From: Synechococcales cyanobacterium GL140_1_metabat_312
GTDB lineage: Bacteria; Cyanobacteriota; Cyanobacteriia; Leptolyngbyales; Leptolyngbyaceae
NCBI GenBank assembly: GCA_025351345.1
Contig: JANXWB010000033.1
Location: forward strand, 1-54,122
Direction: 5' to 3'
Length of the DNA stretch: 54,122 bases
The notes under the pieces: generated by a model
What the model was told of the DNA's origin: nothing
Seen by the model: only the letters and a program-made list of their open reading frames with translations
Databases searched by the model: none
Shown here: one piece after another, positions 25,915 to 34,486 of the stretch
How positions within the stretch are numbered: position 1 is the first letter of the stretch
How the letters are laid out: every line of letters starts with the position of its first letter
Position numbers and translations under genes: made by a program

Positions 25915-26571
25915 ATGCGATCGCCCCTACGACCGATCGACCTTGCCCCTCATGTTGAGTTCGATGCAGAATTTGAGAGTGAGTTCAAACTAGATGCAAC
26001 ACCGCGATTCGATTTGAGGAGTTATGACCAATCTGATTTCGATCGAGGACGATCGGGTGGATTTATTCTGCTGTGGTGGTTAGTGCAGGCGATCGTATTT
26101 CCGTTGACCTTGCATTCTATGAGCGGGGTGCGGGCTGAGATATTGCGATGGTTTGGGGCAAAGATTGGAGACGGCGTAATTATCCGCCCAACAGCACGAT
26201 TTACGTATCCATGGAAAGTTGAAATTGGCGACTGGAGCTGGATTGGGGATGATGTTGTTTTTTATAGCCTCGATCGGATTGTTATTGGGGATCATGCGGT
26301 CATTTCTCAGAAGAGTTATCTTTGCACCGGAAGCCACGATTTTCGTAAGCCCAGCTTTGACCTAAAAACGGGTGTAATTCAAATTGGTAATGGCGCTTGG
26401 ATTGCGGCAGACTGCTTCATTGGGCCAGACGTGACGATCGGGTCGAATACTGTAGTCGGGACTAGAAGTACGGTTTTAAAATCGCTCGCTAGTGATCAAA
26501 TCTGCTGGGGCAATCCTTGTAAAGCGAGATCTGATCGATCGGACAGCTCAATTAGTCCTGACCACGATTAA
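25915..26571 (+). CDS. WcaF-like hexapeptide acetyltransferase
   Basis: A 218-residue left-handed beta-helix acyltransferase. Repeating hexapeptides (IGDGVIIRPTARF, IGDWSWIGDDVVF, IGPDVTIGSNTVVG) run from about residue 90 onward. The catalytic His is likely in CTGSHDF. WcaF proteins O-acetylate sugars of colanic-acid-like polysaccharides using acetyl-CoA. The first about 45 residues are an acidic, poorly conserved extension followed by RSGGFILLWWLVQAIVF, usual in this family. It ends the polysaccharide locus on this side. Confidence 0.82.
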   Translation: MRSPLRPIDLAPHVEFDAEFESEFKLDATPRFDLRSYDQSDFDRGRSGGFILLWWLVQAIVFPLTLHSMSGVRAEILRWFGAKIGDGVIIRPTARFTYPWKVEIGDWSWIGDDVVFYSLDRIVIGDHAVISQKSYLCTGSHDFRKPSFDLKTGVIQIGNGAWIAADCFIGPDVTIGSNTVVGTRSTVLKSLASDQICWGNPCKARSDRSDSSISPDHD

Positions 26572-26680
26572 TCAATTAGGCGATTTCCCAGGGTAAATTG
26601 TTCGATCTTTCCATCGATTCATATCCATGGGTCCAGTTGGGGCGTTAGAATCAATAAACCCTTTTTTCAATTGTTCCGAA

Positions 26681-29674
26681 ATGGCAAAACGTTCTAGCAA
26701 ATCCTCCACAAACGATGCGGCTGACGTTTTGAGCGATCGTCCCATAGATTCGATCACCCTGGCCGTCACTGGATCTCGTCATAATCCATCCAACACCATT
26801 CGGATTCGCGGCGCGAGACAACACAACCTTAAAAATATTGATCTTGAAATTCCCCGCGACCAAATGATCGTCTTTACGGGCGTATCTGGCTCGGGAAAAT
26901 CGTCGTTAGCCTTTGATACCATTTTTGCGGAAGGTCAGCGCCGTTATGTTGAGTCTCTGAGCGCCTATGCAAGGCAATTCCTCGGTCAGGTAGATAAGCC
27001 GGATGTGGACGCGATCGAGGGCTTAAGTCCAGCTATCTCCATTGACCAAAAATCGACCTCTCACAACCCACGCTCCACCGTCGGTACCGTTACTGAAATT
27101 TACGACTATTTGCGTCTGTTATTTGGCCGTGCGGGTGAACCCCATTGTCCAGAATGCGATCGGGCCATTGCGCCCCAAGCGATCGACCAAATGTGCGACA
27201 AAATAATGGAGCTACCGGATAAAACCCGTTTCCAAGTTCTTGCGCCTGTAGTTCGGGGTAAAAAAGGCACCCATAAAAAAACACTCTCTAGCATCGCGGC
27301 TGAAGGGTTTGCGCGGGTACGGATTGATGGTGAGGTTCGCGAGTTGAATGATTCGATCGAACTCGATAAAAACAAGTTTCACGATATTGAAATTGTGGTC
27401 GATCGGTTGGTAAAAAAAGACGACATGCAGGAGCGTTTGGTTGATTCATTGACCACTTGTTTAAAGCATTCCAATGGCATCGCAATGATCAGCATTGTGC
27501 ATCCTGAACCTAAAGAAAATGAATCAGGAGAACAAGATCCAAGCCAAGAACAAGTAGAAAAGATTGGGGATCTTGTATTTTCCGAGAACTTTGCTTGCCC
27601 AGAACACGGGGCCGTGATGGATGAATTGTCGCCGCGATTATTTTCATTCAATTCTCCCTATGGTGCTTGTCCTGATTGTCATGGTTTGGGGAGTCTTCGT
27701 AAGTTTTCACCAGATTTGATCATTCCAAATCCTGCGCTTCCGGTATATGCTGCGATCGCACCTTGGTCCGACAAAGACAATACCTACTATTTATCATTGT
27801 TGTGTAGTGTCGCAGAAGCCTATAGTTTTGATATTAAAACACCCTGGGAAAATCTGCGGGACGATCAAAAGGAGATTGTTTTGTATGGTTCTCCAGAACC
27901 GATTTGGATTGAAACCGATTCGCGTTATCGGGACACCAAAGGCTACAACCGTCGCTATGAAGGCGCATTGCCGATGTTGGAGCGACAGTATCAAGAAGCC
28001 TCATCTGATTTGCAAAAACAAAAACTTGAACAATATCTAATTGATCAACCCTGTGAATCTTGTAATGGATTTCGCCTAAAACCTGAATCATTAGCTGTTC
28101 AAGTTGGTCAGTTTCGCATTCAAGATTTAACGAGTGTTTCAATTCGAGATTGCTTGACTCAAATTGGCGAAATGAATCTGACTCCAAAACAGGCCAAGAT
28201 TGCAGATTTAGTTCTAAAAGAAATCAAAGCACGATTGAGCTTTTTACTAGATGTCGGATTAGATTATCTGACGCTCGATCGTCCGGCTATGACGCTTTCT
28301 GGCGGTGAGGCCCAACGAATTCGGTTGGCGACGCAGATTGGGTCGGGGTTGACGGGCGTGCTGTATGTGTTGGATGAACCGAGTATTGGATTGCATCAAC
28401 GGGACAATACGCGATTGCTCGGGACGCTGACGAAGTTGCGAGATTTAGGCAATACTTTGGTCGTGGTGGAGCATGATGAAGAAACCATGCGGGCAGCGGA
28501 TTTCATTGTGGATATTGGTCCTGGAGCGGGCGTACATGGGGGCCGGATTGTTTCGCAGGGAAGTTTGCAGAATCTTCTGGATGCTGAGGAATCGCTGACG
28601 GGAGCGTACCTATCTGGGCGACTGAAGATTGATACTCCGGCCAAACGACGCGAGGGAAATGGCCGATCGATTTCAGTGAAAAATGCTTATCGAAATAATC
28701 TTCAAGGGATTGACGTTGATATTCCACTGGGTGAATTAGTTTGTATTACGGGAGTTTCTGGATCGGGAAAATCTACCTTAGTAAATGAGTTACTTCATCC
28801 CGCGATTCAACATCACTTTGGCCGTAAGGTTCCATTTCCAAAAGCGGTTGATCAAATCATCGGGTTGGATACATTAGACAAAGCGATCGTAATTGATCAG
28901 TCCCCGATCGGACGAACTCCGCGATCGAATCCGGCGACCTATACTGGAATCTTTGATGTGATTCGTGAAGTATTTTCCACCACGATCGAGGCCAAAGCAC
29001 GAGGGTATAAACCGGGCCAGTTCTCGTTTAACGTCAAAGGTGGACGCTGTGAATCTTGTGCGGGACAAGGTGTAAATGTAATTGAAATGAACTTTCTCCC
29101 CGATGTATATGTGCAATGTGAAGTCTGCAAAGGCAAACGATATAACCGCGAAACATTGCAGGTGAAATTTAAGGAAAAATCGATCGCTGATGTATTAGAT
29201 ATGACCGTGGAAGTGGCCTGTGACTTCTTTCAAAATATTCCCCAAGCGCATGTTCGATTGAAAACATTATTTGATGTTGGCCTTGGGTATATGAAAATTG
29301 GCCAGCCTGCGCCAACTCTCTCAGGGGGCGAAGCTCAGCGGGTCAAACTTGCATCAGAATTGTCTCGTCGTGCGACGGGGAAAACATTATATCTGATTGA
29401 TGAACCGACGACGGGATTGTCATTTTATGATGTGCATAAGTTATTGGATGTGGTTCAGCGATTGGTGGATAAGGGGAATTCGGTATTAATGATTGAACAT
29501 AATTTGGATGTAATTCGCTGTAGTGATTGGGTGATTGATTTGGGGCCAGAAGGCGGCGATCGGGGCGGCCATGTGATTGCGGCGGGGACTCCTGATCAGG
29601 TTGCGAAAGTGAAGGAGTCGTATACTGGACATTATTTGAATATTGCACTGGAGAACTATCCGATGGGTGGGTGA
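26681..29674 (+). CDS. uvrA: Excinuclease ABC subunit A
   Basis: UvrA recognises bulky DNA lesions and loads UvrB in nucleotide excision repair. The 997-residue protein has two ABC-type ATPase modules: Walker [15 protein letters not shown] (about residue 67) and [13 protein letters not shown] (about 690), each with a signature ([26 protein letters not shown]) and Walker B ([23 protein letters not shown]). Zinc-finger Cys pairs are visible (CPEC, CPDC, CESC, CEVC). The start at 26681 (MAKRSSKS) is chosen over an in-frame ATG at 26627, which adds 18 residues that overlap the spacer. Intact. Confidence 0.95.
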   Translation: MAKRSSKSSTNDAADVLSDRPIDSITLAVTGSRHNPSNTIRIRGARQHNLKNIDLEIPRDQMIVFTGVSGSGKSSLAFDTIFAEGQRRYVESLSAYARQFLGQVDKPDVDAIEGLSPAISIDQKSTSHNPRSTVGTVTEIYDYLRLLFGRAGEPHCPECDRAIAPQAIDQMCDKIMELPDKTRFQVLAPVVRGKKGTHKKTLSSIAAEGFARVRIDGEVRELNDSIELDKNKFHDIEIVVDRLVKKDDMQERLVDSLTTCLKHSNGIAMISIVHPEPKENESGEQDPSQEQVEKIGDLVFSENFACPEHGAVMDELSPRLFSFNSPYGACPDCHGLGSLRKFSPDLIIPNPALPVYAAIAPWSDKDNTYYLSLLCSVAEAYSFDIKTPWENLRDDQKEIVLYGSPEPIWIETDSRYRDTKGYNRRYEGALPMLERQYQEASSDLQKQKLEQYLIDQPCESCNGFRLKPESLAVQVGQFRIQDLTSVSIRDCLTQIGEMNLTPKQAKIADLVLKEIKARLSFLLDVGLDYLTLDRPAMTLSGGEAQRIRLATQIGSGLTGVLYVLDEPSIGLHQRDNTRLLGTLTKLRDLGNTLVVVEHDEETMRAADFIVDIGPGAGVHGGRIVSQGSLQNLLDAEESLTGAYLSGRLKIDTPAKRREGNGRSISVKNAYRNNLQGIDVDIPLGELVCITGVSGSGKSTLVNELLHPAIQHHFGRKVPFPKAVDQIIGLDTLDKAIVIDQSPIGRTPRSNPATYTGIFDVIREVFSTTIEAKARGYKPGQFSFNVKGGRCESCAGQGVNVIEMNFLPDVYVQCEVCKGKRYNRETLQVKFKEKSIADVLDMTVEVACDFFQNIPQAHVRLKTLFDVGLGYMKIGQPAPTLSGGEAQRVKLASELSRRATGKTLYLIDEPTTGLSFYDVHKLLDVVQRLVDKGNSVLMIEHNLDVIRCSDWVIDLGPEGGDRGGHVIAAGTPDQVAKVKESYTGHYLNIALENYPMGG

Positions 29675-29772
29675 TGATGATTCATGGTCTTATGTCGGTC
29701 TTTGTGGAACAGACTCTTGTTGTTTGTTGATTTGTGGGGTGAAATTCCCTATTAGGTTTAACGGTTGCTCTT

Positions 29773-30633
29773 TTATTGGACGAGGAAGAGTTCAACATTG
29801 TGTTGAATCTCCCACGTTTTTAAAGCGTCGTAGAGCTTGGTTTGGGAGAAGTAGCTTTTTTCGTAGGCTAATCGAAGCGATCGTTCTAAAATTTCGGATG
29901 TGACTGCGGTTGCTTTCCTGGAGCCGAGCATTTGAAGCAACCCAACCGATAAGATTTCAACTAAATCATGACCTCGACAAACTTGCCACCGATCGTGTTT
30001 GGAATCTTTTAATTCACTGAATTGCTTTTTCAAAGATTCAAGATCGAGAGCGGGCTGCTGAGATTTATTTTTGACTTCTTTCATCAAATCATTTTCATCA
30101 AGCTTAAATGACGTTTTGTCTAAGAATTTACCATATTGAATTCCTTCAAATTTAAGGTGTAAAGCATCCTGAAATGAAACCCAAAGAAGATAGCCGATCG
30201 AACATCCTGCATTCAGTAAAATATCTCGAACATCTTCACCGAGGTTCTTGATTTTATCGTTTGAGCCAAATTCGTTGAGCACTTTTTCCAGCGCAGGGGA
30301 TTGAATAAGTAATGTTTCTAGATCATGAGAATCCGTAAAAAAAAGATTATCAATTTGTGGAAGTATTTCTCGTAATTCATCAAAGTCTTTGTCTACGATC
30401 GCAACAACATCCACCGCATTTTCATGATTTAAGATTTTTAGGACCTCGATTGCCATTGATTTATTAGAAGCAACAACAATTCCATCTTCTACGAGAATCT
30501 GACGATAGAATTTAAAATCAGACGAGCCTTCAACAATAGCAAATGCACCATTATGGACAGTCCGCCTCAGTCTGATTTCATCTGCATAAAAAGACGGATC
30601 TTTCTCAAGATATTCCTGCATGGAATTTGTCAT
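29773..30633 (-). CDS. DUF4435/Toprim-type effector, AriB-like (PARIS)
   Basis: A 286-residue protein. The N-terminal half looks like a Toprim-type nuclease core: Glu35 in AIVEGSSDFKFY, then Asp81 and Asp83 in AIVDKDFD, followed by the DUF4435-like stretch FFTDSHDLETLLI. In the PARIS anti-phage system the small AriB protein has this architecture and is released by the ATPase AriA to attack host tRNA when a phage anti-restriction protein is sensed (established for E. coli PARIS). Its ATG overlaps the stop of the ATPase gene (ATGA), so the pair is translationally coupled. Could also belong to another AAA plus DUF4435 two-gene family. Confidence 0.65.
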   Translation of the reverse strand: MTNSMQEYLEKDPSFYADEIRLRRTVHNGAFAIVEGSSDFKFYRQILVEDGIVVASNKSMAIEVLKILNHENAVDVVAIVDKDFDELREILPQIDNLFFTDSHDLETLLIQSPALEKVLNEFGSNDKIKNLGEDVRDILLNAGCSIGYLLWVSFQDALHLKFEGIQYGKFLDKTSFKLDENDLMKEVKNKSQQPALDLESLKKQFSELKDSKHDRWQVCRGHDLVEILSVGLLQMLGSRKATAVTSEILERSLRLAYEKSYFSQTKLYDALKTWEIQHNVELFLVQ

Positions 30634-31988
30634 CGGGGCAAACCTTTCAATTCAACAGTTAAGTCCCAACGCCCATGAATTATACTTGGAGAATGTGTCG
30701 CAATTAGAAAATCTAAGTTCGCAAGTTTTGAAATCTCTTCTAGATCATTTAGGAAGTTAATTTGCCAACCTACATGAAGTGAGAGTTCAGGTTCATCAAT
30801 AAGAACAAGTGAATTTTCCTTAACTTTAAATAAAAGTTCATAGAGAAGAACCAATTCATGTTGCTCACCTGAAGACAAAGAATCCGGAGATAAGTCACCA
30901 GAGGAACTCTTGTATTGGTCAGGATATTTAGACCTGACGACAAATCCTTTCTCACGACTTATGATAAGTTCCTTGTATGAAAATTTTGAATTAATTATGC
31001 GTCGAAACAAATCTATCTTGCCAGTAATATCATCAAAAACCTTTAATTTCTCTTCCACATCTTTGACGTAAACTGACAAAATATTTCTCATACTTTCGTC
31101 AATTTCATCTTGTGGAATCTGAGGATTTTCATCTCTGTCATGCTCTAATAGGCCAGTTTCAATCAATCCGTTTCTATCCTTTTCTAGTTCTTCTAACTTC
31201 TTAAGTAATTCCTCACTACTTAAGTCTTTGTAGGCTTTCTGTTTTAGTGCTCGCGTGGGGAAACTTCTATCGAGAGATTGGGATACAGAGGCATAGCTAG
31301 CTAATCTTTCTTTGATTGCATAAACAAGTTCCTTTGAATAAGAGTTTACTGTTAACGATGGTGTCGGAGGAACACCACTCATTCTTCTTTTCTCATTTCT
31401 ATTTTCAGAAAAACTCAACAATCGTTGTGATTCAATTAAATATACATGAACCTTTTCTTTAAGCTCAGTGAACCATCCCTCAGCTTTCAAATTCCGTTTT
31501 CTTGATACAGGAAGATAGTTGTTAAACCTTTCCATGATTTCATCAATTTCTAGCGATTCTCCAGTAGGTTCATATATCCACTCTTCTCCTGATATTTGAT
31601 GAAGTCCTGGAATAAAATCATCAATCATACTAGGAGAAATTTTTCCACTTGAACGATCAATTTTGAGATTAAGAGATAGTTTTTCTTTATGATTGAGTTT
31701 GTAGAGATTTAAGACTAAACCAGACATCTTTCCTAAAGTAGGCGATGCATCATCTTTCAATACCTCAAGATAGCTATCATCATCAAACCTTACTTGGAAA
31801 CTTTTATAGGGAATCTTACGTAGCTCACTATACCGATCATTAAATATCCCATTCAGCATCTTCAGAACGATCGTCTTTCCATAACCATTTGGGGCATGAA
31901 TGATAGTAATTCGATCGTCTAAATTAAACGGAATCACATGGTCAAAGACACCAAATAAACCTGTTATCGAAGCTTGAATAATTCGCAT
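30630..31988 (-). CDS. ABC/AAA_15-type ATPase, AriA-like (PARIS)
   Basis: A 452-residue SMC/ABC-like ATPase. Walker A is APNGYGKT (residues 32-39). The middle (about 130-360) is helical and charged. The C-terminal half of the nucleotide-binding domain has signature SSGEQ (372-376), Walker B LVLIDEP (394-400) and a switch His in THSPS (His432). This single split-domain design is shared by OLD, RecF and AriA proteins. The neighbour with a Toprim/DUF4435 domain points to AriA of PARIS. The codon use is AT-rich and lysine-rich compared with uvrA and mutS2, suggesting acquisition by transfer. Confidence 0.65.
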   Translation of the reverse strand: MRIIQASITGLFGVFDHVIPFNLDDRITIIHAPNGYGKTIVLKMLNGIFNDRYSELRKIPYKSFQVRFDDDSYLEVLKDDASPTLGKMSGLVLNLYKLNHKEKLSLNLKIDRSSGKISPSMIDDFIPGLHQISGEEWIYEPTGESLEIDEIMERFNNYLPVSRKRNLKAEGWFTELKEKVHVYLIESQRLLSFSENRNEKRRMSGVPPTPSLTVNSYSKELVYAIKERLASYASVSQSLDRSFPTRALKQKAYKDLSSEELLKKLEELEKDRNGLIETGLLEHDRDENPQIPQDEIDESMRNILSVYVKDVEEKLKVFDDITGKIDLFRRIINSKFSYKELIISREKGFVVRSKYPDQYKSSSGDLSPDSLSSGEQHELVLLYELLFKVKENSLVLIDEPELSLHVGWQINFLNDLEEISKLANLDFLIATHSPSIIHGRWDLTVELKGLPR

Positions 31989-32437
31989 AGTGTCCTCTCA
32001 ATATCTCAACTTATGTCCGACCACCCAATTCACAAATACAGGCGATCGTTACACCCATCAGCTACCCGGTCAAAACTATAAACGGCATACGAATTAACAG
32101 CTCTTTCAAAATAATGATTTCTGGCACATAGTTTATCAACTATGTGATTATTTTTTTCATTTTCTTTTCTGCCGTTTAACCAACTTCCCCTCATTGTATA
32201 TCACAATAATAAACAAGGTAAACTTTCCACCTCTCCAATACCTTGTGAGACCCAAAAATTGTCTCCAACCCTTGTCACCAGCGTTGAATGGGAACTAGGC
32301 ATCCCGCAACTTTGGTCCAAATCGCTCGCAAAATTTCCTCATCCCACACTTGATCGTTTTTATCTAGAGCCTGCTCGTCCAGTTCACAACCCTTTGCACC
32401 CTTCGTCTGAAAATATCCCTATATTTAATTTGCATTA
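31989..32437. other. Intergenic stretch upstream of the AriA-like ATPase
   Basis: About 450 bases between the ATPase start and the displaced mutS2 end. The first 200 bases are AT-rich and should include the promoter of the ATPase operon. The rest contains only a short coding-like remnant on the minus strand (32275-32418). No RNA gene was recognised. Confidence 0.4.
32275..32418 (-). pseudogene. Coding-like fragment without start (unidentified)
   Basis: The minus strand reads in one frame for 47 codons, GYFQTKGAKGCELDEQALDK followed by NDQVWDEEILRAIW and TKVAGCLVPIQRW, then TGA. The composition and ordered pattern look protein-like, but no start codon is present and an in-frame TAG lies just upstream. 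I do not recognise the family. It ends next to the mutS2 repeat boundary and is probably the tail of a gene lost when the island was built. Confidence 0.35.
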
Positions 32438-32581
32438 GTTCTAAACCATAATTTTATTTAGGATAGGCTACCGTCACCCCCGCGCCACCATCGTACTTTT
32501 CAGCAGGTTCAAACTTTGCAATCCGATCGTGCCGTTTTAAATAAGCATGAACGCCTTCCTTGAGTTTGCCTGTGCCATGAC
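32438..32581 (-). repeat. Direct repeat, copy B: displaced mutS2 3' end
   Basis: These 144 bases match 34343-34486 at a constant offset of 1905 with 7 mismatches. On the minus strand the copy encodes the last about 41 residues of MutS2 (HGTGKLKEGVHAYLKRHD to VTVAYPK), the stop and 16 further bases. All seven differences are silent in that frame. The sequence has no MutS2 body attached. Confidence 0.92.
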
Positions 32582-32660
32582 TAGGACTAATTAAAGTGAC
32601 TGTGTTTTGGAACGATCGGTGATGCGATCGATGGACTGCGATCGATGTTGGGATGAAGAA

Positions 32661-32700
32661 TTTAGAATTGTGAATGGAGAATTGAGGAGGAGGGCGATCG
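32661..32700. repeat. Island repeat unit 1 (AGAATTGTGAATG...GAATTGAG type)
   Basis: TTTAGAATTGTGAATGGAGA followed by ATTGAGGAGGAGGGCGATCG. Related copies lie at 33423-33445 and 33743-33780. Each copy sits in a spacer beside a toxin-antitoxin gene. Copies 1 and 2 also share GATCGGTGATGCGA some 40-70 bases upstream (32614 and 33353). Confidence 0.65.
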
Positions 32701-32758
32701 AGCAGAATTTCACTAAGATTGCTAAAATGATCAATAGGTCCAATCAAGGAAACTTTCT

Positions 32759-33025
32759 ATGCAAATCTCTCTGACTCAAAACGCCGATCGTCTTCTAGAA
32801 CGAATGATGACCTTGGGCTACACCGATCCCGTTGACATCATCGAAATAGCATTAGAACGGATGATGTCAGAACTCAGCGATCAGGAATCCCCAGAAATGA
32901 TGGCATGGTTTCGCACAGAAGTGGCGATCGGAGCCGATGAAGCTGATGCAGGAGAATTTTCAGACTTTACCCTAGACGACATTAAAGCCCAAGTCCTCGC
33001 GGCTCACACCTCAAAATCAGCTTAG
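32759..33025 (+). CDS. parD: ParD-like antitoxin
   Basis: An 88-residue protein. Its first half (MQISLTQNADRLLERMMTLG, then YTDPVDIIEIALERM) resembles the ribbon-helix-helix DNA-binding part of ParD/CopG antitoxins. The acidic tail (SDFTLDDIKAQVLAAHTSK) should wrap the toxin. An AGGAAAC ribosome site precedes the ATG. It is followed 9 bases later by a ParE-family toxin, the canonical antitoxin-first order, so the pair should repress its own promoter. Confidence 0.75.
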   Translation: MQISLTQNADRLLERMMTLGYTDPVDIIEIALERMMSELSDQESPEMMAWFRTEVAIGADEADAGEFSDFTLDDIKAQVLAAHTSKSA

Positions 33026-33034
33026 GACGAGATC

Positions 33035-33343
33035 ATGGAACGTTATCGGCTCACTCGACAGGCTGAAAAAGACTATCGCGAAATTCTAGAGTTTACCCTG
33101 GGACAATGGGGAATTCCGCAATTTGAAAAGTATGCGCGATCGTTAGACTCAGCCTTTGAGCGACTTCTGATCAAACCCCAACTCGGAACCCAATATAATG
33201 ATATTCGGGCTGGATACTTTCGATATCGAATAGGACAACACTACATCTTCTATCGAATCAATCAAGATGTACTTGAGATTGCGCGAATTCTGCATGTTCG
33301 ACGAAATATAAAGCGTAAGTTGTTGCAAGATCTTGATGACTAA
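33035..33343 (+). CDS. parE: ParE/RelE-family toxin
   Basis: A 102-residue basic protein with the RelE/ParE fold signature: an N-terminal strand and helices (YRLTRQAEKDYREILEFTL), then GYFRYRIGQHYIFYRI and the closing strand EIARILHVRRNI. ParE members inhibit gyrase; other members cleave mRNA. The lack of the RelE catalytic set and the ParD partner favour a ParE-type action. The frame is complete and the partner is present, so this is the one evidently intact pair in the island. Confidence 0.78.
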   Translation: MERYRLTRQAEKDYREILEFTLGQWGIPQFEKYARSLDSAFERLLIKPQLGTQYNDIRAGYFRYRIGQHYIFYRINQDVLEIARILHVRRNIKRKLLQDLDD

Positions 33344-33422
33344 TAATGTTCCGATCGGTGATGCGAAGGGTGTATTGCAATTCCTGTTCGGGGAGGTTGG
33401 TCAACGATGTTGGAAGGTCGAA

Positions 33423-33445
33423 TTTAGAATTGTGAAGTGAGAAGG
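33423..33445. repeat. Island repeat unit 2
   Basis: TTTAGAATTGTGAAGTGAGAAGG, a shorter copy of the motif at 32661, located between parE and the broken antitoxin. Confidence 0.55.
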
Positions 33446-33485
33446 TCCAGCTATAATTTAATTGTAGATCCTTTGAGGTTTATCA

Positions 33486-33713
33486 ATGTTGACCCAAGTC
33501 TCACTCCTTCAACAAGCGATCGAATCGATCGAGGCACTTCCTGAAGACGAACAAGATCTTGTGTTTGACCTAATCCAAAAACGTCGGATTGCCATGCGTC
33601 GAAAGGAGATTGTCTAAAGTGCCGTAGACACAATGGTTGCCATCGAGAATGGTACTGCCAAACGGGGAACAGCAGCCGAAATTATGACGGATATTTTTAG
33701 AGATGACGAATGA
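33486..33713 (+). pseudogene. Antitoxin gene with an in-frame stop
   Basis: MLTQVSLLQQAIESIEALPE starts a cyanobacterial antitoxin-type protein of about 75 residues. The frame is broken by TAA at 33615-33617 after KEIV, then runs on unchanged (SAVDTMVAIENGTAKRGTAA, EIMTDIFRDDE) to TGA at 33711-33713. The downstream part is clearly the rest of the same protein, so one point change (for example CAA or GAA to TAA) killed it. No toxin partner follows. Confidence 0.75.
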
Positions 33714-34016
33714 GGACGGCCAACGCCAACGATTTTAGAAGGCAGAATTGTGAATGTTGAATTGAGAAGGGGGCGATCGGTATTCTTTATGATTAGTCTG
33801 ATCGACTTTCAAAACTGATTTTAGATAAAAATAGCCTGTAATCCTTGCCAGGGAATGCTCATACGATCGACGATCGAGAAAGTCTTATAATGAATTTGCT
33901 GACGAACATGCTAAAACCAAGTCAGGAGCGATCGTGGAGGCTGGCACTTTGAGCGTGTTGGGAATGGTTCGTGGGAATGGTTCGTAACTGACGTAGCCTT
34001 ATAATCAGATTACTCA
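33714..34016. other. Intergenic stretch inside the toxin-antitoxin island
   Basis: Contains island repeat unit 3 (33743-33780: CAGAATTGTGAATGTTGAAT then TGAGAAGGGGGCGATCGG), a 13-bp perfect tandem duplication GGGAATGGTTCGT at 33960-33985, and a TATAAT box at 34000-34005 in front of the DUF433 gene with no convincing -35. No reading frame I can support. Confidence 0.5.
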
Positions 34017-34031
34017 ATGAAGGTGATTTTA

Positions 34032-34265
34032 ATGATGAACTACCAAAACTTCATCACGATCGAACAAAATAAGCGCAGTGGTAAGCCCTGTGTACGTGGC
34101 TTGCGAATCACGGTTTATGAAGTGCTTGAGTATCTGGCTTCTGAGATGACCGAAGCAGAAATTCTCGACGATTTTCCCGATCTAACCCGAGAAGATTTAA
34201 AAGCCTGCATTGCTTACGCTGCGGATTGTGAACGTCGGTTTATGGCAGCTCCGTTATCTGCATGA
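34032..34265 (+). CDS. DUF433 (VapB-type) antitoxin
   Basis: A 77-residue protein with the DUF433 core FITIEQNKRSGKPCVRGLRI, then TVYEVLEYLASEMTEAEILDDFPDLTREDLKA. DUF433 proteins are winged-helix antitoxins usually paired with a PIN-like DUF5615 toxin. The start at 34032 is chosen because AAGGTG lies 6 bases upstream; an earlier ATG at 34017 is possible. The toxin start codon overlaps its stop (ATGA) as usual, but that toxin is a stub. Confidence 0.78.
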   Translation: MMNYQNFITIEQNKRSGKPCVRGLRITVYEVLEYLASEMTEAEILDDFPDLTREDLKACIAYAADCERRFMAAPLSA

Positions 34266-34303
34266 AATTACTGTTTGATGAAAGTTTTCTTTGTTGGTCT
34301 TGA
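34262..34303 (+). pseudogene. Stub of a DUF5615 PIN-like toxin
   Basis: MKLLFDESFLCWS then stop. MKLLFDE is the standard start of DUF5615 toxins, with the first PIN Asp; normal proteins run to about 110 residues. After the seventh codon the similarity ends and a stop follows. Only about 40 further bases remain before the mutS2 repeat, so the body of the gene was deleted. Confidence 0.65.
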
Positions 34304-34342
34304 AACAAGATTCAAAGGCTATCTGCGGCGAGAATTGGGAAC

Positions 34343-34486
34343 GTTCTAAACCATAATTTTATTTAGGATAGGCCACTGTTACTCCCGCGCCGCCATCGTA
34401 CTTTTCAGCAGGTTCAAACTTTGCGATCCGATCGTGCCGTTTTAAATAAGCATGAACGCCTTCCTTGAGTTTGCCTGTGCCGTGAC
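34343..34486 (-). repeat. Direct repeat, copy A: 3' end of mutS2 (attached)
   Basis: The C-terminal coding end and 16 bases of trailer of the functional mutS2 gene, repeated at 32438-32581 in the same orientation. The toxin-antitoxin genes lie between the two copies. Confidence 0.92.

Noticed and set aside
29773-31988. Gabija or retron-type defence instead of PARIS
   Set aside because: Gabija fuses ATPase and Toprim in GajA and has a helicase partner; no reverse transcriptase or msr/msd is present. Two separate genes fit PARIS better.
32454-32747. A 97-codon minus-strand frame that looks like a small protein with a conserved C-terminus
   Set aside because: The conserved part is the duplicated mutS2 end; the rest is non-coding repeat sequence in frame with it.
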